From an uncultured Bacilli bacterium (GTDB taxonomy: Bacteria; Bacillota_I; Bacilli_A; RF39; UBA660): a stretch of 22,143 nt of DNA. Position 1 is the first letter of the stretch, and every line of letters starts with the position of its first letter. The notes below the pieces were generated by a model that was not told where the DNA came from, made no database searches, and was given only the letters and a program-made list of their open reading frames with translations. The stretch is from contig CAKPAK010000019.1 in assembly GCA_934132915.1 (NCBI GenBank), positions 1 to 22,143 of the forward strand, given 5' to 3'. Below, piece by piece: positions 1-7,421 of this stretch. Position numbers and translations under genes: made by a program.

Positions 1-56
1 GAAAGAAACCAGGATTAAAAGCAGCTCGTCGTGCGCCTCAGTTCTCAAAACGTTAA
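1..56 (+). CDS. rpsI: 30S ribosomal protein S9, C-terminal fragment
   Basis: Only the last 17 codons and the TAA (54-56) are in the window; reading starts at base 3. The peptide KKPGLKAARRAPQFSKR matches the highly conserved basic S9 tail, whose last residues reach the P-site of the small ribosomal subunit. The gene therefore enters from the left, normally as the second gene of an rplM-rpsI operon (family knowledge). A terminator follows at once, so the genes to the right are a separate unit. The last two codons and the following terminator are partly repeated at 1220-1278. Confidence 0.93.
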   Translation, partial: KKPGLKAARRAPQFSKR

Positions 57-73
57 GCCTATATGATAATCAA

Positions 74-108
74 GAAAATCAGGGATTTATTTCTCTGGTT
101 TTTTCTTT
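74..108 (+). terminator. Rho-independent terminator of rpsI operon
   Basis: AAAATCAGGGA (75-85) pairs with TTCTCTGGTTTT (91-102) through G-U-tolerant pairing, with a short ATTTA-type loop and a T-rich tail running to 108. It lies 18 bases after the rpsI stop. Confidence 0.8.
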
Positions 109-166
109 ACATTAATTTGTAAAAAATAATGAAACATTAAAAATAATATACTAATAAAATATTTTA

Positions 167-175
167 TGTTATGAT
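167..175 (+). promoter_or_regulatory. Extended -10 promoter for the first anchor protein
   Basis: TGTTATGAT fits TGn-TATAAT with one mismatch. It ends just before the GGAGG ribosome site at 183-190, so the leader would be only about 15 bases. No good -35 is seen. The same position in the duplicate (1334-1342) reads TGTTACTAT. Confidence 0.5.
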
Positions 176-196
176 TAAACTAGGAGGAGTGAAAAA

Positions 197-1126
197 ATGG
201 AAAAGAAAAATAATAGAGGAATTATAATATTAATGGGAGTAATTATAGGAGTACTTTTAGTATTGTGTGTCTTATTTGCAACAGATACTATAAGAATTGA
301 AAAGAAAGAATCATCCATTAAAAATGAACCTAATATTGAAGTAGGAGATAAACTTACTAAAGTTGATGATAGTAAGGATTGGGTATATGATGCAACTTAT
401 ACATATGATAATAAATATACAGAATTTAAAAGATATTCATCTGATGGTGACGAAAAAAGAACTATATCATACTACGGTATTGACGTAGAAACAAGAGTAG
501 GAACGCAATATTTAAGTGATTTAAAAGTGCCATTTTTAAATTTTAAATCTAATGATGCTATATCAGTAAATAATGAATTACTTAAATTGTATAATAAATA
601 TGCTAGTAAATTTGATGAGTGTGCTGAAGAAAGTAAAAATGATAATGGACCAAGTTGTTCTCAAATATTGACATATAGAACGTATAAGTATGATAATATT
701 TTATCTGTTGTTGTAATCAATTCAACTCAAGCGACATCAACATATGTTTTTGAATACAATATATATAATTTTGATTTAACTACTGGAAATATTTTATCAT
801 TTGACGAATTAGTGGATAAATTAGGATATAATAATGATGATATTATGGATAAAATAACACCTTTATTAAAAGAGAAAATGGATAATGATACCGATAATCA
901 AAATGTTGATTTATCAACTGAATGTCATTGGTCGGATGATAAGGAAAAATATGGTACCGAAAATTGTTATGATATAACAAAAGTCCTTGTAGAAAATAGT
1001 ATAAAAGATAATAGTATTTTATTTTTTACTGATAATGATGGCGTTTTAAATATATTGCCTATTTTATATTATAATTACGTTCAAAATGGCACTGTAAATC
1101 ATTATTTGATTAAAGTAAATAAATAA
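197..1126 (+). CDS. Membrane-anchored RsiV/PdaC-like (DUF4163/DUF3298-type) protein, paralogue 1
   Basis: This 309-residue protein is predicted to be held outside the cell by one N-terminal membrane helix (about residues 8-28, after a Lys/Arg-rich start). The ATG follows AGGAGGAGTG at ideal spacing. The extracellular part has a DUF4163-like region (about 95-185; LKVPFLNF, then VNNELLKLYNKY) followed by the DUF3298 signature NFDLTTGNILSFDEL (191-205). These domains occur in anti-sigma factor RsiV and deacetylase PdaC, where RsiV senses lysozyme (family knowledge). No deacetylase domain is present, so it is not a PdaC enzyme. Four cysteines (C141, C154 and two near 240-255) could form disulfides. 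It shares its anchor with the next three genes and is separated from them by a copied terminator. Function as a sensor or envelope protein is inference. Confidence 0.72.
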   Translation: MEKKNNRGIIILMGVIIGVLLVLCVLFATDTIRIEKKESSIKNEPNIEVGDKLTKVDDSKDWVYDATYTYDNKYTEFKRYSSDGDEKRTISYYGIDVETRVGTQYLSDLKVPFLNFKSNDAISVNNELLKLYNKYASKFDECAEESKNDNGPSCSQILTYRTYKYDNILSVVVINSTQATSTYVFEYNIYNFDLTTGNILSFDELVDKLGYNNDDIMDKITPLLKEKMDNDTDNQNVDLSTECHWSDDKEKYGTENCYDITKVLVENSIKDNSILFFTDNDGVLNILPILYYNYVQNGTVNHYLIKVNK

Positions 1127-1244
1127 TTCATTGGTATTCGTTAAAATTCTTATACGCAACTACCTGTAATTCACACAATAGTTTTTAAACCCTTATTTTA
1201 TAAGGAATATCAATTGGGTAAACGTTTAGAACTATTATAATCAA

Positions 1245-1278
1245 TAAAATCAGGGATTTATTTCTCTGCTTTTTTTCT
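1245..1278 (+). terminator. Duplicated rpsI-type terminator, now ending gene 1 transcription
   Basis: AATCAGGGA pairs with TTCTCTG and is followed by CTTTTTTTCTTT. One stem pair is lost relative to copy A (G to C at about 1269), but the T tail is longer. It lies about 120 bases after the first paralogue and before the second. Confidence 0.65.
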
Positions 1279-1333
1279 TTACATCAATTTGTAAAAAATA
1301 ATATGAAAATTAATATATTAATTTAGTATTTTA

Positions 1334-1369
1334 TGTTACTATTAAAATAGAAAGGAGTGAAGAAAAATA
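1334..1369 (+). promoter_or_regulatory. Leader of paralogue 2: -10-like site, strong RBS, and ATA where ATG is expected
   Basis: TGTTACTAT (1334-1342) matches the extended -10 of copy A. AAAGGAGTG (1351-1359) is followed 7 bases later by ATA (1367-1369), in frame with the gene and aligned with the ATG of its sister genes. No ATG, GTG or TTG lies in frame between the TGA at 1358 and the ATG at 1403. An out-of-frame ATG-GAG-TAA mini-ORF (1383-1391) sits behind a second GGAG. Confidence 0.6.
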
Positions 1370-1402
1370 AAAAGGAGTAATAATGGAGTAATCATTACAC
1401 TA

Positions 1403-2200
1403 ATGGGCATAATCATAGTAATATTAGTAGTATTATGCACCTTATTTGCAACAAACAAAATCACATTTAATAGTAAAGTAACTAATAATTCAAGTCAAAA
1501 TACCTCTACAAAAGAAAATACTGATCAAAAAGAGAATAAAATTTATCCAGCAGATAAATATATCAGTTTAGAAGATGTTGAGCTATCTCCTAAAGTTTCA
1601 ATCAAAAAACTAAAAATTAATTATGTAAGTAATAGTGCAACAAAAGACTTTTATGATCAACAAGAAACTTTATTAGAAAATGCAAAAAATTATGCAAAGA
1701 ATTCAAATGAAGAAATATTTGATGCCAAGTATAATTTGGATTATAGTATAAATGATAATGTTTTATCTATTGTTTATTCTATAGAATATACAGATGAAAT
1801 TGAAATGGGATATGGTATTCCTGATAAAGCAGTTACAAACATTGATTTATTAAATAATAAATTAATTACCGAAGAAGAATTACTCAAAAAAGTTGGTACT
1901 TCATATGAACAAATTGTTAATGAATATTATGAAGAAGAATTAACAAATTGGACAAATTTAAATAATTCTAATGGAACAGTAGTAGATTATTATGAAGTAA
2001 CATATGATGATTTTAAAAATAATAAAGAGAAATATATAAAAATTGGAATGGATAAAATAGCAAATATTTTACATACATATATAAAAAATAACAAAGTAGT
2101 GTATGATTATTATACAATTGAGAAAAGTACAATTTTTCATCAAGTAGGTAAAGATGGTTGGTTTGATTGGAAGACTGTAGAATTAGGAGATTACAAGTAA
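1403..2200 (+). CDS. Membrane-anchored protein, paralogue 2 (weak DUF3298-like), start codon decayed
   Basis: As read from the first in-frame ATG, the protein has 265 residues and starts inside the membrane anchor (MGIIIVILVVLCTLFATNK). Alignment with the neighbours shows about 12 missing N-terminal residues (KRSNNGVIITL and the first residue), which are still encoded in frame from an ATA at 1367. Starting at 1403 would remove every positive charge before the helix and leave a poorly spaced ribosome site. The linker (ITFNSKVTNNSSQNTS) nearly matches that of the gene at 3100. The outer domain contains NIDLLNNKLITEEELLKKVG, reminiscent of the DUF3298 signature in the first paralogue, but the match is weak. 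The gene may be poorly expressed, may start at ATA, or may be becoming a pseudogene. It is probably co-transcribed with the next two genes. Confidence 0.6.
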   Translation: MGIIIVILVVLCTLFATNKITFNSKVTNNSSQNTSTKENTDQKENKIYPADKYISLEDVELSPKVSIKKLKINYVSNSATKDFYDQQETLLENAKNYAKNSNEEIFDAKYNLDYSINDNVLSIVYSIEYTDEIEMGYGIPDKAVTNIDLLNNKLITEEELLKKVGTSYEQIVNEYYEEELTNWTNLNNSNGTVVDYYEVTYDDFKNNKEKYIKIGMDKIANILHTYIKNNKVVYDYYTIEKSTIFHQVGKDGWFDWKTVELGDYK

Positions 2201-2253
2201 GCAGATATAACATATTTTAATGAAATGAATTGTACAGTTAGAAAGGAATAAAA

Positions 2254-3069
2254 ATGAATAATCGCAAAATGATTACTATACTAATGGGAGTAATTATAGT
2301 AATACTAGCAGTACTATGTGTCTTATTTGCAACAAATAAGATAACACTAAATAATAATTCAAATCAAGATAAAATAAACAATAAAACAAATAACAATAAT
2401 CAATCTAAAGAAGAGGAAAACGCAAATTCATATACAATTAATTATAAAGAAGAAACTTATACAACCAAAAATAAAGAAGATATTGAAAACACTAACAATA
2501 AAAGAAATGTGATTACTATCGAAAATAAAAATAATCCTAATGCAGCATCTTTAATCGAAAATAAGTTAAATGAAATATCAGATAAAATGTGGGAAGATAT
2601 AAAAAAGGTAGCAGACGAGAGTGATGAAAATCCATCCACGGGATTAGGAGTAAACTATTTAATTGAAACAGGAGAAATTACAAATAATCGATTAACTTTT
2701 ATCGTAAATACAGTAGGTAGTTTTGGAGGAGTTTCTTGGGATAATAATGAAGGATATAACTTTGATGCCACTACTGGAAATTTATTAAAGTTAACCAATC
2801 TTGGAACGGGAGTTTTTGATTATATTTATAATCAAAGCATCACTCAAATTGAAAAAAATAATACTGAATCGTCATGTCTTGAAGAAGATTGGAAAGATAG
2901 AGTAAAAACAGAATTAAATAAAGATGGAAATTGGTATTTTACTAAAGATGGGATCAAAGTAATTTTTCCAAAATATTCTCTTGCTTGTGGAGCAGAGGGA
3001 AGTAAATTTATTGATATTTCTAAAAATGATATTAATTCTTACTTAAATGATCAATATAAAATTAAATGA
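2254..3069 (+). CDS. Membrane-anchored DUF3298-like protein, paralogue 3
   Basis: A 271-residue protein with the family anchor (MNNRKMITILMGVIIVILAV, helix about 7-27), an Asn/Lys-rich linker (31-60) and an extracellular domain. The start follows GAAAGGAATAAAA. YNFDATTGNLLKL (168-180) and the late segment YFTKDGIKVIFPKYSLACG (228-246) resemble the two ends of the RsiV/PdaC DUF3298 domain, in which a final FTDDGLVIYF-like strand is typical (family knowledge). C208 and C245 could pair. It lies 53 bases after paralogue 2 and 30 before paralogue 4 with no hairpin between, so an operon is likely. It ends with TGA, evidence that TGA is not read as Trp. Confidence 0.7.
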   Translation: MNNRKMITILMGVIIVILAVLCVLFATNKITLNNNSNQDKINNKTNNNNQSKEEENANSYTINYKEETYTTKNKEDIENTNNKRNVITIENKNNPNAASLIENKLNEISDKMWEDIKKVADESDENPSTGLGVNYLIETGEITNNRLTFIVNTVGSFGGVSWDNNEGYNFDATTGNLLKLTNLGTGVFDYIYNQSITQIEKNNTESSCLEEDWKDRVKTELNKDGNWYFTKDGIKVIFPKYSLACGAEGSKFIDISKNDINSYLNDQYKIK

Positions 3070-3099
3070 TAAAAAATTAAAGAAAGAGGTAATTTTAAA

Positions 3100-4089
3100 A
3101 TGGAAAAGAAAAGTAATAAAGGAATTATTATATTAATGGGGATAATTATTGTAATACTAGCAGTACTATGTGTTTTATTTGCAACAGATACAATTAAGTT
3201 TAATAGTAAGGTAATTAATAATTCTGATCAAAATACTTCTATATCCAAAGATAATAAAGCATCAGATGATTCTATATCAAATCAAACTATTCCTAATGAT
3301 ATGAAAAAAATTGCTGAAAATCTTGGAGATAAATTATATAAGAATTTATATTCTTTCAATTCAGCATGGGTGTTTTGTGGAGAAAATATGAAATGGAATA
3401 ACGAAGAAGATTTTATTCCTTATGAAGAAACTGGGATGCAGTCGATTCATAAATATGATGTTTCACAAGACTTCAAAACTATTGAAGAATTAAATAATTA
3501 TTTTAAATCATTTATGTCAGAAAATTTAATTAATAAGTACTATAAAACAAATTCTGGGACATATGCTTATAAAAATGGAAAATATATCTATGAGATTTAT
3601 TTAGAAAAAGATGGAAAATTATATTGCAAAAACTCCAATAAAGATCATGGATTCATTATGTATGAAAAGAATGATAGTAATTATAGAATAGTAAACTATA
3701 ATAAAAATAAAATTGATGTAGTTGCAAATGTTGGTTATTTTGAAAAAGGCTCCGATATTGTAAATGAATCTGAAGTTTTATCGTATTCAGTAGTAAAAGA
3801 AAATAATAATTGGATTATTAATTCTTTTATTGTAATACCTGATGGAGTTGTTTCGGTTAGAAGTATCGAATCTTATTTAAATGATATTGCAGATTATAAT
3901 GATAATAGTGATAACAAAATTATAGTTGTATACAATGATAAAGAATATACTAGTAAAAATGATTTTTCCAATATAGTTAAACTTGTTGAAAGTAATACAG
4001 TATACGTTACTCCAAATGGAGAAAAATGGTCTAATTTTAATATTATCTATAACGAAAAAGGATATGTTTCAAAAGTGGCTATTTATTAA
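3100..4089 (+). CDS. Membrane-anchored IseA-like protein, paralogue 4
   Basis: A 329-residue protein. The first 45 codons (anchor plus linker KFNSKVINNSDQNTS) are close to those of paralogues 1 and 2, but the outer part is unrelated to the DUF3298 type. Residues about 70-245 contain YDVSQDFKTIEELNNYF, then LINKYY, then YLEKDGKLYCKNSNKDHGF, a layout that recalls the IseA (YoeB) inhibitors of DL-endopeptidases in Bacillota. This assignment rests on recall of the pattern. An extra C-terminal module (about 250-329; IIVVYNDKEYTSKNDF and GEKWSNFNIIYNEKGYVSK) is unassigned. GAAAGAGG precedes the ATG. An envelope or cell-wall role fits the anchor but is inferred. Confidence 0.62.
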   Translation: MEKKSNKGIIILMGIIIVILAVLCVLFATDTIKFNSKVINNSDQNTSISKDNKASDDSISNQTIPNDMKKIAENLGDKLYKNLYSFNSAWVFCGENMKWNNEEDFIPYEETGMQSIHKYDVSQDFKTIEELNNYFKSFMSENLINKYYKTNSGTYAYKNGKYIYEIYLEKDGKLYCKNSNKDHGFIMYEKNDSNYRIVNYNKNKIDVVANVGYFEKGSDIVNESEVLSYSVVKENNNWIINSFIVIPDGVVSVRSIESYLNDIADYNDNSDNKIIVVYNDKEYTSKNDFSNIVKLVESNTVYVTPNGEKWSNFNIIYNEKGYVSKVAIY

Positions 4090-4274
4090 AATATGTAAAT
4101 ATAAAATTATATTAATAGACGATTTTTATCTAGTATCTTTTTTTCTTTAAGGAAGAATATTATTCAGTATTTTTATCATATAACAAAGATTACCCTAAGT
4201 TAATTATAAGAAAAAGATGTTAATTTTCTTGCCAATAAAAATAATTTATGATAGACTTATAACATGGTGATGCT

Positions 4275-6818
4275 ATGGAAGACATAATAAAAAGAATTTA
4301 CGATTATTCACTAGAAGAAATCATGGGAGAACGCTTTGGAACTTATTCTAAATATATCATTCAAGATAGAGCAATCCCTGATGTTCGAGATGGATTAAAA
4401 CCAGTACAAAGAAGAATTTTATATTCCATGTACAAAGAAAAAAATACATTTGATAAACCTTATAAAAAGAGCGCTCGTGCGGTTGGAGATGTTATGGGTA
4501 AATACCATCCACATGGAGACTCTTCTATTTATGAAGCAATCGTTCGAATGAGTCAAGATTGGAAAATGAAAGAACCATTCGTCGATATGCAAGGAAATAA
4601 TGGTTCAATTGATGGAGACTCGGCCGCAGCTAGCCGTTATACCGAAGCAAGACTTTCAGAAATTGCTGGGGTAATGCTACAAGATATCGATAAAGATACC
4701 GTAACAATGGCACCAAACTATGACGATACCCTATTAGAGCCAACTGTCCTACCAAGTCGGTTTCCCAATCTTTTAGTAAATGGAACAACCGGTATTTCGG
4801 CAGGATATGCAACCAATATCCCCCCTCATAATCTAGGCGAGGTTATTGATGCAACCATTGATAGATTAAATAACCCATCTTCATCTTTAGAGGAAATCAT
4901 GCAATTTATAAAAGGACCAGACTTTCCAACCGGAGCAATTTTAGAAGGAATCGATGGTATTAAAAGTGCTTATCAAACCGGACGTGGGAAAATTATCTTA
5001 AAATCAAAAGTAACAATAGAAAAAAATAAAATTATTGTTCACGAAATTCCTTACGAAGTAAATAAAGCCTTACTAGTTCGAAAAATGGACGAAATTCGTC
5101 TAGAGAAAAAAATAGATGGTATCCTAGAAGTAAGAGATGAATCGGATAAAGATGGCTTACAAATCGCTATTGATTTAAAAAAAGATGCCAATGCAGAGAA
5201 TATCTTAAATTATCTATATAAAAATACAGAACTACAAATCTCTTATAATTTTAACAATGTTGTTATTGTCAATAGAAGACCAATGTTACTTGGAATTATC
5301 GGAATACTAGATGCTTATATTGCCCATCAAAAAGAAGTCATCACAAGAAGAAGTGAATTTGATTTAAGAACAGCTAAAGCAAGATATCACATCGTAGAAG
5401 GCCTAATCAAAGCCATTTCTATCCTAGATGAAGTCATCAAAACCATTCGTTCTTCAAAAAATAAAGCCAATGCAATTGAGAACTTAGTAAAAGAATATGA
5501 CTTTACAGAAAAACAAGCAGACGCTATTGTAACCTTACAACTTTATCGCTTAACCAATACAGATATTGTTGCCTTACAAGAAGAAATGAAAAAGTTATTA
5601 GATCAAATGAAAGAATTAGAAGCCATTTTAGCCGATGAAAAAGTATTAATTCAAGTATTAATAAAAGAATTAAAGAGCATTAAAGATAAATATGCAACCC
5701 CAAGAAAAACCGAAATCAGAGAGGAAATTACCGAAATTAAAATTGATGCAACAAGTATGATACCAAAAGAAGATGTTATGGTTGTTGTAACAAATGAAGG
5801 ATACATTAAAAGAACTTCCCTAAGAAGTTATGCCGCCTCAAACCTTGAAGACTTAACCTTAAAAGAAAACGACTATATTGTAGGCCTTTATAACATGAAC
5901 ACCCTAGACACCTTGCTTGTATTTACGAATTTAGGAAATTACTTATACATTCCTGTCCATGAAATACCAGATTTAAAATGGAAAGAAATGGGCAAACACA
6001 TGAGCAATATTATTACCGTTAATCCAGATGAATATGTAGTAAATGCAATGCCCGTTTATGATTTTGATCAAAATATCTATATCACTTCATTTACTAAAAA
6101 TGGAATGGTAAAAAGAACACTACTAAAAGAATTTAAAGTAAGTAGATATTCTAAAGCCATTAATATGATGAAACTAAAAGATAAAGATGAAGTAGTAAAC
6201 GTAACTTATAGCGTTGATACGAATGTTTTAGTCGTAACCAAAAAAGGCTATGGACTATGGTATAAAACATCAGACATTAATCCAGTAGGAATTAAAGCCA
6301 GTGGGGTAAAATCAATTAACTTAAGAGATGATGAAGTAGTAAGTGGCTTATTATTTAAAAATAATGCCGAATACATCACCTTATTTACCGATAAAGGAAC
6401 CGCCAAAAGAATGCGTTTTTCTGAAATCGATATGGGTACCCGTGGAAATCGTGGCCTACTATTCATGAAAGAAATTAAAAGTAATCCAAGTCATATTGTT
6501 GACGCTTATGTTGAAGACGTCAAAACAGAAATTGTTGTTGTAACCAAAAAATACCAAAAAGAAATGAAAATAGTAGATATCCCAATTATGGATAGATATA
6601 GTAATGGTTCTTTCGTCGTTAAAGATAAAATAAAAGATACATACTTATCCCCTCAAGAACAATCCAAAGAATCATTTAGTAATCTAGAATATGTAGAAGA
6701 ACTAAAACCAGAACAAGAACAATTAAGTTTTGATATGTTAAATAAAGAATCATTAAAAGAAGTTGACGATAGAATGGTCATTATCAATAATTTTCTAGAT
6801 GATATAGAAGGGAAGTAA
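4275..6818 (+). CDS. parC: DNA topoisomerase IV subunit A
   Basis: An 847-residue subunit that cuts and rejoins DNA in topoisomerase IV, the enzyme that unlinks daughter chromosomes. The N-terminal breakage-reunion domain has YIIQDRAIPDVRDGLKPVQ, the quinolone-pocket segment HPHGDSSIYEAIVRMSQDWK (78-97) and the catalytic tyrosine Y122 in AASRYTEARL. Residues S83 and E87, the usual resistance sites (S80/E84 in Staphylococcus GrlA), are the sensitive forms. SQDWK and NNGSIDGD favour ParC over GyrA, as does the lack of a clear GyrA box in the first C-terminal blade. The beta-pinwheel spans about 495-790 with about six blades (VVVTNEGYIKR, LVFTNLGNYL, TSFTKNGMVKR, LVVTKKGYGL, TLFTDKGTAKR, VVVTKKYQKE), then an acidic tail. 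GGTGATGCT precedes the start. The usual partner parE is not next to it. Confidence 0.96.
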   Translation: MEDIIKRIYDYSLEEIMGERFGTYSKYIIQDRAIPDVRDGLKPVQRRILYSMYKEKNTFDKPYKKSARAVGDVMGKYHPHGDSSIYEAIVRMSQDWKMKEPFVDMQGNNGSIDGDSAAASRYTEARLSEIAGVMLQDIDKDTVTMAPNYDDTLLEPTVLPSRFPNLLVNGTTGISAGYATNIPPHNLGEVIDATIDRLNNPSSSLEEIMQFIKGPDFPTGAILEGIDGIKSAYQTGRGKIILKSKVTIEKNKIIVHEIPYEVNKALLVRKMDEIRLEKKIDGILEVRDESDKDGLQIAIDLKKDANAENILNYLYKNTELQISYNFNNVVIVNRRPMLLGIIGILDAYIAHQKEVITRRSEFDLRTAKARYHIVEGLIKAISILDEVIKTIRSSKNKANAIENLVKEYDFTEKQADAIVTLQLYRLTNTDIVALQEEMKKLLDQMKELEAILADEKVLIQVLIKELKSIKDKYATPRKTEIREEITEIKIDATSMIPKEDVMVVVTNEGYIKRTSLRSYAASNLEDLTLKENDYIVGLYNMNTLDTLLVFTNLGNYLYIPVHEIPDLKWKEMGKHMSNIITVNPDEYVVNAMPVYDFDQNIYITSFTKNGMVKRTLLKEFKVSRYSKAINMMKLKDKDEVVNVTYSVDTNVLVVTKKGYGLWYKTSDINPVGIKASGVKSINLRDDEVVSGLLFKNNAEYITLFTDKGTAKRMRFSEIDMGTRGNRGLLFMKEIKSNPSHIVDAYVEDVKTEIVVVTKKYQKEMKIVDIPIMDRYSNGSFVVKDKIKDTYLSPQEQSKESFSNLEYVEELKPEQEQLSFDMLNKESLKEVDDRMVIINNFLDDIEGK

Positions 6819-6831
6819 CCCTTCTTTTTTT
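6807..6831 (+). terminator. Rho-independent terminator overlapping the parC stop
   Basis: GAAGGG (6807-6812) pairs perfectly with CCCTTC (6819-6824) around the loop AAGTAA, followed by seven T. The parC stop TAA (6816-6818) lies inside the loop, so the last codons form one arm. Confidence 0.88.
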
Positions 6832-6849
6832 AAGAAAGTAGGTGACGAA

Positions 6850-7296
6850 ATGAAAGAACATCAACACATAGGATGCTATGGATTGGTTGTAAAAGATGGT
6901 AAGATACTATTGATTAAGAAAAAAACTGGTCCTTATGATGGCTTATTAGATTTACCAGGCGGATCATTTGAATTTGGAGAAACACCAGAAGAAACTTTAA
7001 AAAGAGAAATGTTAGAAGAAACTGGTTTAGAAGTTACAAAATATCAATTATTTGATGCTTCTTCTGTTGTTGTAGAGTGGAAGTATGATGATAATACAAA
7101 TATTTTGGTTCATCATGTTGGTATTTTTTATCAAATACTAGAGTATCAGAATGAAATTAAAAAGGATATTTCCGTTGATAATCAGAATGATGATTCTTTA
7201 GGTGCAGACTTTTACGAAATAAAAAAACTAAAAAAGAAAAAATTATCAGCCATCACCATACTTGAACTAGAAAAATTAGGCTATCAATTAAATTAA
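6850..7296 (+). CDS. Nudix hydrolase
   Basis: A 148-residue cytoplasmic enzyme with a complete Nudix box at residues 38-60: G, five residues, E44, seven residues, R52-E53-M, x, E56-E57, x, G59-L. This motif binds the metal and cleaves nucleoside diphosphates linked to another group. PGG (36-38) before the box and the size suit small MutT or ADP-sugar-type members, but the substrate cannot be told from sequence. It starts after AAGTAGGTGACGAA, only 18 bases beyond the parC terminator, and no clear promoter is seen between. It probably depends on read-through or on a promoter inside parC. Its own hairpin terminator follows at 7306. Confidence 0.9.
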   Translation: MKEHQHIGCYGLVVKDGKILLIKKKTGPYDGLLDLPGGSFEFGETPEETLKREMLEETGLEVTKYQLFDASSVVVEWKYDDNTNILVHHVGIFYQILEYQNEIKKDISVDNQNDDSLGADFYEIKKLKKKKLSAITILELEKLGYQLN

Positions 7297-7305
7297 TATA
7301 ATTAA

Positions 7306-7330
7306 AAGAGGAAAATACTTCTTCTTTTTT
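7306..7330 (+). terminator. Terminator of the Nudix gene
   Basis: AAGAGGAA (7306-7313) pairs with TTCTTCTT (7319-7326), one G-U pair, loop AATAC, then a T-rich tail. It overlaps the left arm of the 7312-7369 inverted repeat, so two alternative foldings are possible. Confidence 0.65.
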
Positions 7331-7369
7331 CTTTTCTTGTAAAAGATTAAAACGATGAATAAGTATTTT
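7312..7369. repeat. Intergenic inverted-repeat element 1 (AAAATACTT family)
   Basis: AAAATACTTCTTC (7312-7324) is the reverse complement of GAATAAGTATTTT (7357-7369) with one mismatch. Total length is 58 bases. The arms are shared with elements at 14681 and 21673, while the interior differs. Confidence 0.6.
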
Positions 7370-7384
7370 ATTTTAAAACTTATG

Positions 7385-7393
7385 TGATATAAT
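7385..7393 (+). promoter_or_regulatory. Extended -10 promoter of the ART/dockerin gene run
   Basis: TGATATAAT is a perfect extended -10 (TGnTATAAT). It lies 28 bases before the ATG at 7422, with AAAGGAG in between. The -35 region is only AT-rich. Confidence 0.7.
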
Positions 7394-7421
7394 AAAATCA
7401 GAATAAAAGGAGTAGAGTAAA

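Larger units (their letters stand above)
48..200 (+). repeat. Copy A of duplicated rpsI-terminator/leader segment
   Basis: The stretch from the last rpsI codons (AAACGTT at 48) through the terminator, the TTTGTAAAAAATAAT tract, the TATTTTATGTTA promoter region and the GGAGTGAA ribosome site reappears at 1220-1370 with substitutions and small indels. The offset is about 1171. Copy A is the original, because it is attached to intact rpsI. Confidence 0.75.
1220..1370 (+). repeat. Copy B of duplicated rpsI-terminator/leader segment
   Basis: Diverged copy of 48-200. It begins at AAACGTT (ghost of the last rpsI codons), then ATAATCAA, the terminator, TTTGTAAAAAATAAT, TATTTTATGTTA and AAAGGAGTGAA. 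A plausible origin is tandem duplication with a breakpoint at the rpsI 3' end. Confidence 0.75.

Noticed and set aside
197..1126. Calling the first paralogue a PdaC deacetylase
   Set aside because: Only the DUF4163/DUF3298-like part is present; there is no NodB catalytic domain.
1127..1219. CCTTATTTTATAAGG small inverted repeat near 1191-1205
   Set aside because: The five-pair stem is weak and no T run follows. No gene or RNA signature is seen in this gap.
4090..4274. Possible terminator or small gene between the fourth paralogue and parC
   Set aside because: T-rich stretches at 4124-4148 lack a convincing GC-containing stem. TATGAT at 4248 could be a parC -10 but has no supporting -35 or TG. 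Nothing coding is seen.
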